The notes: generated from the letters alone by a model not told the origin. DNA of 64,000 bases from Bacterioplanoides pacificum (GCF_042648445.1 NZ_JBHRYB010000005.1:682001-746000); one strand, 5' to 3'. Counted from the stretch's first letter, positions 52,001 through 61,405 are shown. A program made the numbers and translations.

Positions 52001-53464
52001 GTGACCCGCGCTTTGTTGAGATGGATAACAACACTGGCGCTGTTGCTGCCACTGCCCGCCCTGGCGGGCATCGACGTGGTTTATCGTTACAACGGAGTGC
52101 CGTCGTTAAGCTGGCAACACAACCCCGGCACCGCCTTGTTTGACAGCGAACCGGTAGCCGGCGGAGTTTTGCGCCTGGCCGCCAGCACAGCACCACAACA
52201 CCTTCGCCGCTTTGGCCCGGATAGCGCCACCGCTGCTGCCCATTTTATCAACCGCCTGCAACTTCCGTTGCTGGCGCGCCAACCCGGTAGCAACAAACTG
52301 GTATCGGCGTTATGCAGCCACTGGCATATCAACCAGGCCGACAAACGTTTTTATTGCCGCCTGAATGCTCAGGCCCGCTGGTCAGACGGTGTTCAGGTCA
52401 GCAGCAGCGACATCGCGTTCACACTGGACTTCCTCAGCAGCCCGGCCAGCCAGAGTCCGGCGGTCCGCCAGCGACTGCTCAGCTATATCAAACAGCTGGA
52501 AATATTTGATGATCAGACCTTTGCGCTGCAATTACATCCGCAGCCAACGCCCGGCGTGATGGATGCCATACGACAGCTGCGCCCGGCGGCGCGACATTTT
52601 TATCAGTCACGCCAAGGCTGGCCGGATGCCTTTAACGAGCTGGCAGAGCCCAGTACCGGCCCCTACTATCTCGAATCACTCACCCGGGCCGATCGCTTCA
52701 GCCTGCGTAAAAGCAATAACTGGTGGTTGGCTGAGCAGGCTTTTTTCAGTCGCCGTTTTAACGTAAATAAAATTGAATACCGCTATATCGCTGACCCCAG
52801 GCGGCTGCTGGAGAAATTCCGGGCCGGCGAAATTGATGCCCTGCCACTGAATCAGCCGGACCGCATCAGCCAGCAGGATATGCTGATTCTCAGTCAGCAC
52901 TATAAGATCAATCTGGTTGAGCATTACAGCCAGCAGACCGAGCGACTGACCGGATTATTACTGTCGGACCAGGCATTATTGCAGCCCGTTGTGACTAACC
53001 CCGATCAACCCTGGTCGCAGCAATTGCGCAATAAATCGCTGAACATCGCCTACCAAGGCCGGTTACGACCAGCCGAACTGGAACGTATGGCGGTGCAGCT
53101 GGAAAGTGACGGCGTGCAGGTCCGCTGGCAGCCCGTCATAAACGTAGCGCCGGATACCTTGCTGCAACAGCAGCCATTTACTGCAATCTGGCTATCCACC
53201 CAGCGCAGTATGCTGGCCGATATCGAGCGCCGCGGACAGCACTTCTTTGCCGCCGGCAGTGACCGCGCCCGGTCTCGTTATATCGCCTGGCGCTGGTTGC
53301 AGTTTCCGGCACAAATCGCTTCGCCGGCGAGCGATGATTTAATGGTCGCCAGCGATGCGGAATACGGCGGTGCCTTCTGGATCAACCCTGAAATCCGCAT
53401 CGATACGCTGGCTTCTCCGGCGCGTCGCCAACCCCGGGCCAGCACGCTCAGCAATCGACCGTAA
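52001..53464 (+). CDS. Family-5 extracellular solute-binding protein (oligopeptide/YejA type)
   Basis: This 487-aa periplasmic protein starts at a GTG directly after the mltD stop. A Sec signal peptide (about 1-22, ending LPALA) precedes GIDVVYRYNGVP. The SBP_bac_5 core is recognisable in WSDGVQVSSSDIAFTLDFL and in SLRKSNNWW followed by NKIEYRYIADPRRLLEKFRAGEIDAL (near residues 250-290). It has the SGPYYLE-like motif TGPYYLESL. Genes for a permease and ATPase do not follow, so it is an orphan. Coupling to mltD suggests it may bind murein or other peptides. It is convergent with the TonB-dependent receptor gene, 2 bases away. Confidence 0.85.
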   Translation: MTRALLRWITTLALLLPLPALAGIDVVYRYNGVPSLSWQHNPGTALFDSEPVAGGVLRLAASTAPQHLRRFGPDSATAAAHFINRLQLPLLARQPGSNKLVSALCSHWHINQADKRFYCRLNAQARWSDGVQVSSSDIAFTLDFLSSPASQSPAVRQRLLSYIKQLEIFDDQTFALQLHPQPTPGVMDAIRQLRPAARHFYQSRQGWPDAFNELAEPSTGPYYLESLTRADRFSLRKSNNWWLAEQAFFSRRFNVNKIEYRYIADPRRLLEKFRAGEIDALPLNQPDRISQQDMLILSQHYKINLVEHYSQQTERLTGLLLSDQALLQPVVTNPDQPWSQQLRNKSLNIAYQGRLRPAELERMAVQLESDGVQVRWQPVINVAPDTLLQQQPFTAIWLSTQRSMLADIERRGQHFFAAGSDRARSRYIAWRWLQFPAQIASPASDDLMVASDAEYGGAFWINPEIRIDTLASPARRQPRASTLSNRP

Positions 53465-53466
53465 CC

Positions 53467-55323
53467 TTACAGCCGCAGCCCGACACTCAGCCGATAACCA
53501 TTGCCCGGCGCCCGCAGATATTCACTGCTGTCGTAATAGCGCTCATTCAGCACATTAGTGGCAGCCAGTGACCAGTGCCAGCCGGCCAGTTGCTGACGCA
53601 ATCCGAGGTCCCACAACTGATAACTTTTTGCACTGATGCGGTCTTCGTATTTGTACATCGAGGTAACAGCCAGGCCATTGCGCCATTCATAAGCCAGCTT
53701 GAGTATCGCCTGGTGATCAAACTGAGTAATGGCGTATTTGCCGCGGGCGTATTGGTTTTTAAAGTCCTGCTCCAGATTGGCGTAACTGAACGACGCCTGG
53801 CTCAGACCGTACCCGGACAAAACATCTGAGGCATCAATCATCACATCAATCCCCCGGGTACTGACCTCAGAGATATTACGGGCGGTGTAAATCAGACTGC
53901 TGTTATTGGCCTGTGCATCGTCCAGTTCCTGCTGCGTCACCGTAAAATCAATCACATTATCCGAGCGCCGCTGAAACACCGCCAGCTGGGTTTGTACCCC
54001 CGACCAGTTCAGTCGCACCCCAACTTCTGAACTGCGGGTCTGTTCAGCTTTCAGGTCGGGGTTACCGCGGTTGCTGCCCTGCTTCAGGTACAGATCAAAT
54101 ACCGTTGGCACCCGGGCACTTTTTCCGGAGTTGGCATAAAATTCGGCCACACCATGCCGATAACTCAGGCCAATCACCGGCAGGGTGTAGCTCTGATCAT
54201 CGGTATAATCGATGTACGACAGGCTGCCACTGAGGGTCAGTGAACCCGCAGGCCATTGCCCCGACATAAACGCGCTCTGATAACTGCGCTGCTGTTCAGG
54301 GTCGACATCCGTCAACAGAGAAGTGCTGTCGATGCGCTCCTTGTTATTCTCCAGACCAATGGTTGCCACATCACTGAAGTGATAACGCAACCGGGTTTGC
54401 AGCGCTTCACTCTGGTGTTCAGAAAACAGTGGTGTCGTATTCCAGACGTACAGAAATTCATCATCATGACGGCGCCAGTTGGCGCTGAGGTCAAGGGCAT
54501 CGCCTCCAAACTTAAAGCCCTGATTCAGATAAAGATGTCGCTGAATAGTGTCTTCCCGCTGGTGGTGATGCATCGGCCCATAAAAACCATCGGCACCAAA
54601 ACCTTTATCTAGGTATCCGGCGCCAATCACGGTGTTGCTGCGTTCCCCCTGATACACCAACCGGGCATTGCCCTGTTGCAGGGTATAGCCGAGGTCCGCC
54701 TGGCGGATATAACTGTCTGATGTTTGTTGTGCCGCCGAGGCAAAGGTACTCCAGCGACCATCGGTTTTGCCCAGCGCAATGACAGCACGGTCATAATCCT
54801 TACTGCCGGCTTCCAGTTGTAATAACGCTTCACGGCCGGATTCGGTATTCACCTGTTTGCGGGTCACCAGGTTAATCACCCCGCCGTTGCCGTTCGGCCC
54901 GTATTGTCCGGCACCCGGGCCACGCACCACTTCAATACGTTCAATATCTTCCAGCACCAGTGGCAGATCAAAATTGTGATGCCCGGTTTGCGGATCATTC
55001 ATCCGTACGCCGTCGATCAGTACCAGGGTCTGTTCATAGCTGGCGCCGCGAATGCCCAGGTCCACCTGAGTACCGCCACTACCGCGCTGGCGCAGATCAA
55101 GGCCTGCGACCCACTCCAGTGCATCAGCAATGGTCGCTACCGGCATACGCTGCAATTCAGCACGGGTCAGAACTTCCACCGCATAAGCGTCGGCAGCAAT
55201 CGGGTTGTTATACAACTGCCCTTCAACAACCTGATTATCCAGTGTCAGCGCTGGCTGATCATCGGCCTGTGCAGCAACAACCGGTGCCATTACACAAGCG
55301 AATAATAAATGACGGGGTTTCAT
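53467..55323 (-). CDS. TonB-dependent outer-membrane receptor (BtuB/siderophore-like)
   Basis: This 618-aa outer-membrane transporter has a signal peptide (about 1-20, ending AAQA) and a possible TonB box DNQVVEG. The plug domain runs about 40-155 (VATIADALEWVAGLDLRQRG, LVLIDGVRMNDPQTG, IERIEVVRGPGAGQYGPNGNGGVINLVTRK as successive motifs). A 22-strand barrel follows. The chain ends in RLSVGLRL, with Leu rather than the usual aromatic C-terminal residue. The size is close to BtuB. No cobalamin riboswitch is visible in the 135-base upstream region. The ligand is unresolved. The TonB2-type operon 1 kb downstream could energise it. Confidence 0.9.
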   Translation of the reverse strand: MKPRHLLFACVMAPVVAAQADDQPALTLDNQVVEGQLYNNPIAADAYAVEVLTRAELQRMPVATIADALEWVAGLDLRQRGSGGTQVDLGIRGASYEQTLVLIDGVRMNDPQTGHHNFDLPLVLEDIERIEVVRGPGAGQYGPNGNGGVINLVTRKQVNTESGREALLQLEAGSKDYDRAVIALGKTDGRWSTFASAAQQTSDSYIRQADLGYTLQQGNARLVYQGERSNTVIGAGYLDKGFGADGFYGPMHHHQREDTIQRHLYLNQGFKFGGDALDLSANWRRHDDEFLYVWNTTPLFSEHQSEALQTRLRYHFSDVATIGLENNKERIDSTSLLTDVDPEQQRSYQSAFMSGQWPAGSLTLSGSLSYIDYTDDQSYTLPVIGLSYRHGVAEFYANSGKSARVPTVFDLYLKQGSNRGNPDLKAEQTRSSEVGVRLNWSGVQTQLAVFQRRSDNVIDFTVTQQELDDAQANNSSLIYTARNISEVSTRGIDVMIDASDVLSGYGLSQASFSYANLEQDFKNQYARGKYAITQFDHQAILKLAYEWRNGLAVTSMYKYEDRISAKSYQLWDLGLRQQLAGWHWSLAATNVLNERYYDSSEYLRAPGNGYRLSVGLRL

Positions 55324-55458
55324 AAACGCATCCTGATCAAAACTTGTTATTATTCTAACCCGTTGCGCTCAGCTGTCTGAGATTCATGACAAATCCGTTA
55401 ACACCTCAGCTGACAACTGCTCAACAAATAAACACACCGGACTGCAACAGGATATTTA

Positions 55459-56271
55459 ATGGCAACCATCATCAGTTTTAACATCAACGGTATTCGGGCC
55501 CGTCAGCATCAGCTGGAGGCCATTCGCGAACAGCTGGACCCGGATGTGCTTGGACTGCAGGAAACCAAAGTTCACGATGAACAGTTTCCACTGGCTGACG
55601 TCGAGTCGCTGGCGTATCACGTTGAATATTTTGGCCAGAAAAGTCATTACGGTGTGGCGCTGCTGAGCAAAACAAAACCATTGATGGTGCAAAAGGGCTG
55701 GCCCTGGGATGATGACGACGCACAAAAGCGTTTTATTCACGCCCGTTATAACATCGATGGCAAAATTTATGACGTATTAAATGGTTATTTCCCTCAGGGA
55801 GAAAGCCGCGATCATGAAATTAAGTTTCCGGCAAAACAACAGTTCTATGCCGATTTAATGCGCTATCTGCAGGAAAATTTCACCCCGGCAGACAACCTGA
55901 TTGTGATGGGTGATCTGAATATTTCACCCGAGGACCACGACATTGGCATTGGTGAACCAAACCGCAAGCGCTGGCTGAAAACCGGTAAGTGCAGCTTCCT
56001 GCCGGAAGAGCGTGAGTGGTACCAGACGTTATTACAATGGGGACTGCAGGATACTTATCGCAAACATTATCCCGATAACAACGATACCTTCAGCTGGTTT
56101 GATTACCGCTCAAAGGGCTTTGCCGATGATCCAAAACGCGGCTTGCGTATCGACCATATCCTCACCACACAGGGCCTTTATGATTGCTGTGAAGCGGCTG
56201 GTGTCAGTTATGATATCCGCGGCATGGAAAAGCCATCCGATCACGCACCGATCTGGTCGCGTTTTGGGTAA
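55459..56271 (+). CDS. xthA: Exodeoxyribonuclease III
   Basis: XthA is an AP endonuclease and 3'-5' exonuclease/3'-phosphatase in base-excision repair. The protein is 270 aa. Metal-binding Asn (FNINGIRAR), Glu35 (LQETK), the Asp/Asn pair in MGDLNISPED, and the catalytic His in SDHAPIW near the C-terminus are all present. AGGA lies about 9 bases before the ATG. It is divergent from the TonB-dependent receptor gene and convergent with the TPR gene of the TonB operon. Confidence 0.96.
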   Translation: MATIISFNINGIRARQHQLEAIREQLDPDVLGLQETKVHDEQFPLADVESLAYHVEYFGQKSHYGVALLSKTKPLMVQKGWPWDDDDAQKRFIHARYNIDGKIYDVLNGYFPQGESRDHEIKFPAKQQFYADLMRYLQENFTPADNLIVMGDLNISPEDHDIGIGEPNRKRWLKTGKCSFLPEEREWYQTLLQWGLQDTYRKHYPDNNDTFSWFDYRSKGFADDPKRGLRIDHILTTQGLYDCCEAAGVSYDIRGMEKPSDHAPIWSRFG

Positions 56272-56296
56272 TTATTATTGTTGACCGCTGTCATTT

Positions 56297-56318
56297 CATC
56301 AGGCCCGGAGGCCTGATG
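56297..56318. terminator. Hairpin between convergent xthA and TPR genes
   Basis: CATCAGGCC and GGCCTGATG form a 9-bp perfect stem with loop CGGA, 25 bases after the xthA stop. There is no T-run on the plus side and only a modest one on the minus side, so it may be a weak bidirectional terminator. Confidence 0.45.
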
Positions 56319-56323
56319 ATTGA

Positions 56324-57559
56324 TTACAGATATTCCTCAACGCTTTCGATGTAATTCAGCCAGGTTTTTGCTGAACCGGCTACTTTCGCCTCCTGCAGCG
56401 CCCGCTGAAAATAGCGTTTGGCGGTCGGATAATCTTTTAATTCATACGCACTGGAACCCGCCAGCATATAAGCATCACCTTTTTGTTTATCCGGCAGGCC
56501 TTTTTTTAATGCCGCTTTGATATCACGCAGTGCCTGCTGGTGCTGATTATCCTGCAGCGATAAACGCGCGGCACGCAACAATAACCCACCGTCAGCCAGA
56601 GACTCTGACGCCTTACGTAATGCCTGTACCGCATCCTGACGCTCGCGTCCCTGCTGCCAGGCCGCTGCCAATAATTTCCAGTTATTATCACTGAGCTCCA
56701 GTGTGCCGTCGTTTAAGTGACGCTGGAGAATACGGGCAGCCCGTTCCGGAATGCCCTGATTAATTAACAGTTGCACGACCAGCAGAATATTATTTCCTTT
56801 GCTGATATAACCGCCGGCATAGCCAGTTTCCAATGCCCGAAGACTCAGTGCCGGTTTGTCCAGCAACTGATACATAGACGCCTGCTGCACCCAATAATCT
56901 TCATTCTCCGGCTTCAGAGCGATCAGTTGCTGTAAGGCCTGCGCCGCCGGCTGATATTGCTTTCGCTCATAATGTGCGACCGCCAGCACCTGCAACCAAT
57001 TCTCTCTCGGTTTTTCGGCCCGCTCTAACGCCAACGGCATCCACTGAATGACGGCGGTATAGTGTTTATTTATGTGATGCGCCATCGCCAGTGTGGCAAA
57101 TGCCATAGGTTGAATGAGTGTTTTTTTCTCTTCGTCGTTTTGCTGTTGCTCAGTTTGCAACAGCGCTTCAAGACGCGGCTGCAATACCTCGACGGCTTTA
57201 TCCGCCTGTTCCTGAGCCAGATACAATTGCGCCACATTGGTTGCCAGTGTCGCCTGCTGGGCCGGGGCAAACGCTTCCAGATTCAGGGCTTTAATAAACT
57301 GCTGCAGCGCTGCCGGATTATTCTCCTGCATTAAATAAAACTGGCCATACAACTGGTGCACCAGCGCCAGCCCCAGGCCAGGTTTAAGGTCACCTTCCAG
57401 TTCCTGCAGCGATTCCCGCGCCTCCGCAAACTTCTCTTCCTGCAATAAAGTCTGAATATCATTCAGTGCTTCGTAGGTGGACGGCGAAATGGATTGATTA
57501 GCCGCTGCAGCCGACAAGCTGGACAGCAATAACATCAGAGCAAACCATTTATTCAACAT
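56324..57559 (-). CDS. TPR protein of the TonB2-type operon
   Basis: This 411-aa protein is probably periplasmic. A signal peptide (about 1-20, ending AAA-NQ) precedes at least eight tetratricopeptide-like helical pairs, e.g. LYGQFYLMQENNPAALQQFIKAL and VLAVAHYERKQYQPAAQALQQLI, with a last clear repeat KDYPTAKRYFQRALQEA. Its start overlaps the tonB stop by one base. A TPR gene closing the ttpC-exbB-exbD-tonB order is known from Vibrio and related TonB2 loci, where its exact role is not settled. A link between the inner-membrane complex and the envelope is an inference. Confidence 0.85.
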   Translation of the reverse strand: MLNKWFALMLLLSSLSAAAANQSISPSTYEALNDIQTLLQEEKFAEARESLQELEGDLKPGLGLALVHQLYGQFYLMQENNPAALQQFIKALNLEAFAPAQQATLATNVAQLYLAQEQADKAVEVLQPRLEALLQTEQQQNDEEKKTLIQPMAFATLAMAHHINKHYTAVIQWMPLALERAEKPRENWLQVLAVAHYERKQYQPAAQALQQLIALKPENEDYWVQQASMYQLLDKPALSLRALETGYAGGYISKGNNILLVVQLLINQGIPERAARILQRHLNDGTLELSDNNWKLLAAAWQQGRERQDAVQALRKASESLADGGLLLRAARLSLQDNQHQQALRDIKAALKKGLPDKQKGDAYMLAGSSAYELKDYPTAKRYFQRALQEAKVAGSAKTWLNYIESVEEYL

Positions 57560-58188
57560 CAGCGCTCCCCCAGGTTAAATTCAATGGTTTGAGTAGCCAC
57601 CTGAGCAACCGGTTTACCATCCTGCATTTTGGGTTTGAATTTATAACGGAATAATGCCCGCCGCGCTTCGCGCTCAAATACACCACGTGGTTCCGCTTCG
57701 ATAATTTCCACATCATCAACCGTACCTTCCGGATTAATCTGCAGTCGCGCGGTCACAAACCCTTCAATTTTACGCCGTTTGGCTTTTTCCGGATAAACAG
57801 GATTCTGGCGCACCAGCGGAATCACATCGCTGTCACCAAAGCCCATACCAACCACCGCATCGCCCAGAAACGACTGCTGCGATAACGCCAGATCCGTTTG
57901 CACATCCGGCATGGAGATCGGCATTTTCTGCATCGGGGTATTCTGCTGTGACACCGAGGTATCCGGCAGATTGGGTTTTTTCGGCTTGGGAGGTTCTTTT
58001 TTTCGCCGTTCTTTGGTTTGCAACTGGCTGTCCTGTTTTATCCGCACAAAATCCAGAAAGGTGGATTCACTGCGTTCCTTCTGCATATTGGCCGGTCCGG
58101 AAACCATCGAATGCATGGCAAAAAATAATGCCAGACTGACTCCCCCGGCCAGCACCAGCGCCGTCAGTAGTCGAAGTGGCGCCGGCAT
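57559..58188 (-). CDS. tonB: TonB energy-transducing protein (TonB2 type)
   Basis: TonB spans the periplasm and transmits proton-motive energy from ExbBD to outer-membrane receptors. The protein is 209 aa, shorter than E. coli TonB1 (239) and like TonB2 of Vibrio. One N-terminal membrane helix (about 7-27) is present. The proline/lysine-rich region is short (KEPPKPKKPNLP), and the C-terminal TonB domain (about 122-207) contains QNPVYPEKAKRRKIEGFVT and ends with QTIEFNLGER. It overlaps exbD by one base and the TPR gene by one base. Confidence 0.93.
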   Translation of the reverse strand: MPAPLRLLTALVLAGGVSLALFFAMHSMVSGPANMQKERSESTFLDFVRIKQDSQLQTKERRKKEPPKPKKPNLPDTSVSQQNTPMQKMPISMPDVQTDLALSQQSFLGDAVVGMGFGDSDVIPLVRQNPVYPEKAKRRKIEGFVTARLQINPEGTVDDVEIIEAEPRGVFEREARRALFRYKFKPKMQDGKPVAQVATQTIEFNLGER

Positions 58189-58595
58189 CAGTTGGCCGCC
58201 TCTGCCGAAATGGAAATATCCTGAATACCAGCCAGGCGGATCTGATCCATCACCTTAACCAGCAAACCCGTGGGTGAAAATTCATCCGCCTGGATAATCA
58301 CCGCACCTTCCGGATTTTCCGCTTTCATGCGCTCTATGTTCGGACGTACCGCACGCACATCAATTGCGCGGCGATCAATCCAGATTTCGCCATTGGCACG
58401 AATGGCGACCAGAATATTACTGCCTTTTTTCTCTTCAGCAGTCTGGGCACTGGGGCGGTTCACCGTTACGCCACTTTCTTTTACAAACGAGGTGGTGACG
58501 ATAAAAAAGATCAGCATGATAAACACGATATCCAGCATCGGTGTGATATCGATATCGTTACCATCGGCGTCGTTGTCGGTATGACGTCGGGCCAT
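58188..58595 (-). CDS. exbD: Biopolymer transport protein ExbD
   Basis: ExbD is part of the inner-membrane proton channel with ExbB. The protein is 135 aa with a single membrane helix (about 18-40). The essential aspartate is Asp22 in DITPMLDIVFIMLIFFIVT, equivalent to ExbD Asp25 of E. coli. The periplasmic domain follows, with IRANGEIWIDRRAIDV. It lies 17 bases after exbB. Confidence 0.94.
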   Translation of the reverse strand: MARRHTDNDADGNDIDITPMLDIVFIMLIFFIVTTSFVKESGVTVNRPSAQTAEEKKGSNILVAIRANGEIWIDRRAIDVRAVRPNIERMKAENPEGAVIIQADEFSPTGLLVKVMDQIRLAGIQDISISAEAAN

Positions 58596-58612
58596 AATAT
58601 AAATCCCTAAAA

Positions 58613-59131
58613 TTAATCCGTTGCTAATAATTCGGCGAGCTGGTGAATACCACGCTCACTTAAGCGTTTAAAACGGGTACGGAAATACAATCCGGTGAGT
58701 GACACCACCAGACCGGCCATGGTTGGAATCGTTGCCTGAGAGATACCGTTGGCCATCGCCCGGGCGTTGCCGGTACCGGTAATTGCCAGTACATCAAACA
58801 CACTGACCATACCGGTGACCGTGCCCAGCAGCCCCAATAACGGGCAGATGGCAATCAGGATACCCACGGTCGATAAAAAGGTATCGGCGGCCTGGCGTTG
58901 CTGGCTCAGCATGGCAATGCGGATTTTCCGCGCTGTCCAGCTGCCGTGCTCATCGCGTTGCTGCCACTGACTGGCCAGCCGTTGATTAGCGCGTGGCAAC
59001 TCAATATAAAAGAACCACAAACGCTCCAGAATCAGCGACCATAACAAGATACAAACCAGCAGAATGCCATACAGCACAGGACCACCCTGCGCCATAAAAT
59101 CAAACAGCCATTGCAAAGGTGAATGCATCAT
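58613..59131 (-). CDS. exbB: ExbB/TolQ-family proton channel protein
   Basis: This 172-aa member of the MotA/TolQ/ExbB family is shorter than E. coli ExbB, as is typical of ExbB2. Three membrane segments lie at about 15-35, 85-110 and 128-152. The conserved PLLGLLGTVTGMVSVFDVLA and ATIPTMAGLVVSLTGLYF helices line the channel. It starts one base before the end of the ttpC-like gene region (58613-59131 directly abuts 59132), so it is tightly coupled to it. Confidence 0.93.
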   Translation of the reverse strand: MMHSPLQWLFDFMAQGGPVLYGILLVCILLWSLILERLWFFYIELPRANQRLASQWQQRDEHGSWTARKIRIAMLSQQRQAADTFLSTVGILIAICPLLGLLGTVTGMVSVFDVLAITGTGNARAMANGISQATIPTMAGLVVSLTGLYFRTRFKRLSERGIHQLAELLATD

Positions 59132-60505
59132 TTAGCTTACCTGGCGGTTGTCTTTTTCCAGATGTTGCGCCATCAGCCCGGCGGATTGTTCATCCAGCAG
59201 CTGTACCAGGCGTTTGCTTTGTGAGGCCACCCAGTTATGGGCCAGCAACAACGGAATAGCCGCCACCAGGCCCAGCACAGTAGTAATCAGTGCCTGAGAA
59301 ATACCCGCAGCCATCAGTTTCGGGTCGCCGGTGCCAAAATTGGTAATGGCCTGGAAGGTAGCGATCATACCGGTGACGGTACCCAGCAGCCCAAGCAAAG
59401 GCGCAATACCGGCAAACAATTTAATAATCGATTGACCACGCTCCAGTGCCGGTAATTCGCGCAACACGACTTCGTCCATTTTCGCTTCCAGCACTTCGGC
59501 TTCGATATGTTCAGGCAGTTCAGCATAACTGGCCAATACCCGGCCCAGTGGGTTGTCGTCGGACGGCTGACTGAGAGTCTGCTGCTGACGTTTTACCCGA
59601 GCCGAAATACTGCCCAGTGCAACCAGACGCCAGCCCGCCAGTAACAAACCAAGCACACCTAAAGCGATGATGATGTAACCCACGGTGCCACCCTGCTGCA
59701 CCCGCTCCAGTAACTCCGGGTTTTCCAGCGTCAGATTAATCAGTGCACCGCGACTGGGGTCCAGAGCAAACAGCGACACGTCCTGCGGGCTTTGCAGAAA
59801 ATCCGCAATCAGCTGTGCTGCCTGCGGCTGACGGCCCAGTTCCCCCAGGGTTTTCAGCTGCGGGTCGTAGCTCAGGTAACCGTCTGCGGTGACCGCATTA
59901 AACACCCCGATACGGGTAACTTCCCGGCTCACCGGTTTGCCGCTGGCGTCGGTCACATCAGCCCGGAACTGGCTGATTTGACCATTAAGAGTCATTTCCT
60001 GCTGTAAGGTGTGCCACAGCGCTTCCAGTTCTGCGATATTAGGCAGCTCTTTGGCCTGGGATAACTTATCCAGATCGGCCTGACGCTGCGGCACTTCCAC
60101 CATGGTCAGGCTGTCGGACAACACGGTCGACAAATCCGTTGCCACCTGGCGCACCACACCAAACATTTCCCCCAGGTTACCGACCCGCAGGCGTAATTCT
60201 TCTTCTTTGTCGGTTAATGCCAGCTCGTTATTATCGAACCGCTGTTTTAACGAATCCGCGCGCTGTTGCTGCCGCGCCAGTTCCGCTTTCGCCTGTTGCA
60301 GCAGTTGCTGCTGTGCTTTGACATCGCTACGGAAAGCCGCCTGGCGGGCTTTATCCAGTGCCGCTTCTTCAGCCTGGTAGGCGCTGGCTTTTTCCAGCAA
60401 CTGCTGCAGCGCATCGTTATTGCCGGTTGCCGCCGGAGCAGCCTGAGTCATTGTGGACAGGCTCAGCAATGCGGAAATCAGAGTGGTTTTCATCAGGTTC
60501 ATCAA
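59132..60505 (-). CDS. TtpC-like large ExbB/MotA-domain protein
   Basis: This 457-aa protein matches TtpC, the fourth component required by TonB2 systems in Vibrio. A signal sequence (about 1-22) is followed by a periplasmic coiled coil rich in Gln, Ala and Glu (about 30-125) and a beta-rich segment to about 260. A C-terminal MotA/TolQ-type domain has membrane helices near 268-290, 372-395 and 410-435, with APLLGLLGTVTGMIATFQAI. The periplasmic extension distinguishes it from ExbB. It lies between DUF3450 and exbB, the same order as in Vibrio ttpC loci. Confidence 0.9.
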   Translation of the reverse strand: MMNLMKTTLISALLSLSTMTQAAPAATGNNDALQQLLEKASAYQAEEAALDKARQAAFRSDVKAQQQLLQQAKAELARQQQRADSLKQRFDNNELALTDKEEELRLRVGNLGEMFGVVRQVATDLSTVLSDSLTMVEVPQRQADLDKLSQAKELPNIAELEALWHTLQQEMTLNGQISQFRADVTDASGKPVSREVTRIGVFNAVTADGYLSYDPQLKTLGELGRQPQAAQLIADFLQSPQDVSLFALDPSRGALINLTLENPELLERVQQGGTVGYIIIALGVLGLLLAGWRLVALGSISARVKRQQQTLSQPSDDNPLGRVLASYAELPEHIEAEVLEAKMDEVVLRELPALERGQSIIKLFAGIAPLLGLLGTVTGMIATFQAITNFGTGDPKLMAAGISQALITTVLGLVAAIPLLLAHNWVASQSKRLVQLLDEQSAGLMAQHLEKDNRQVS

Positions 60506-60512
60506 TCCGTCC

Positions 60513-61283
60513 TCAGGATGCGTTAACAGCAGGCAGTGGTAATTTCAGCAGTTCCGGCGCAGCCGTCTGACGTGCCACTTTGAAGGCTTTACGCAAATCA
60601 CGCAGATAACCCTCCTCCAGTGGCAGCCAGTTCTGTTGTTCACGACTCCACAGCCAGGCCTGGTGGCCGTCATTACTCAGCCGATACAATGCCACCCGGC
60701 CAACCCGCAGGAAGTCGTATGAAACCCCCTGTTGCTCGCCGCGGTATGCTTCGATGTTGCGGCCGTAATCCACCTCAACCTGATAAGCCTCCAGCACCCG
60801 GCGGAATTTTTCCGAAATCGTGACATCCGCGCGGGTCATCATGTCGCGTAACAAAGCGATTCGCGCCGCCCGTTCCTTTGGCAAAAACGGCGTATCCAGT
60901 GCGGTGAACTGTTCCAGGTTATCCAACATACGGGACATCAGCGGTAATACACCACGTTCGGTACGCTCAATTTCACTGATCTGGCGCTCCAGCGATGTGA
61001 GTTCCGCTTCCTGATCGCTGACGATGCGGGTCATTTGTTCGTTGTACAGCGCCAGCTGATCTGACTCGGCCTTAAGCTGACGATATTCGTTCAGTAACTG
61101 CTGACTGCGATCATCCAGCTTCTCAATGTTTTTCTGACTGCGCTGACCAGACCGATCCGCCTGTGATATGGCCGCCTGGCCATCCGACAGAGAGTCTGCT
61201 GACACGGCCAGAGGCTGGCACAAAGCGATAACAAGCAGGGATGCCATCCGGCATCGGGCGAAGTTCAATCCGGAGCTGTGCAT
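60513..61283 (-). CDS. DUF3450 periplasmic coiled-coil protein
   Basis: This is the first gene of the TonB2-type operon. With the ATG at 61281-61283 the protein is 256 aa, with a signal peptide (basic NFARCR then MASLLVIALCQPLAVSADS). A long coiled coil (about 35-115; NIEKLDDRSQQLLNEYRQLKAE) and a globular C-terminal part with GRVALYRLSNDGHQAWLWS follow; these are typical of DUF3450. ATG at 61298 and TTG at 61337 are alternative starts; none has a strong Shine-Dalgarno. In Vibrio this family precedes ttpC. Its role is not defined. A Fur-like box is about 130 bases upstream. Confidence 0.85.
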   Translation of the reverse strand: MHSSGLNFARCRMASLLVIALCQPLAVSADSLSDGQAAISQADRSGQRSQKNIEKLDDRSQQLLNEYRQLKAESDQLALYNEQMTRIVSDQEAELTSLERQISEIERTERGVLPLMSRMLDNLEQFTALDTPFLPKERAARIALLRDMMTRADVTISEKFRRVLEAYQVEVDYGRNIEAYRGEQQGVSYDFLRVGRVALYRLSNDGHQAWLWSREQQNWLPLEEGYLRDLRKAFKVARQTAAPELLKLPLPAVNAS

Positions 61284-61405
61284 ATCGGGTAAATCCATAT
61301 TGATATAGTGCAGATAACGCAAATTGCGGAACAGCAATCTGCCACAGTTAAATTAACCGCTGCTGAAAAAACTGAGGCGGCATTATGCCGCCTCAGACTA
61401 AGAAA

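Noticed and set aside
55324..55458. Cobalamin riboswitch upstream of the BtuB-sized receptor
   Set aside because: The region is only 135 bases long and no B12-box-like core or long paired element is seen.
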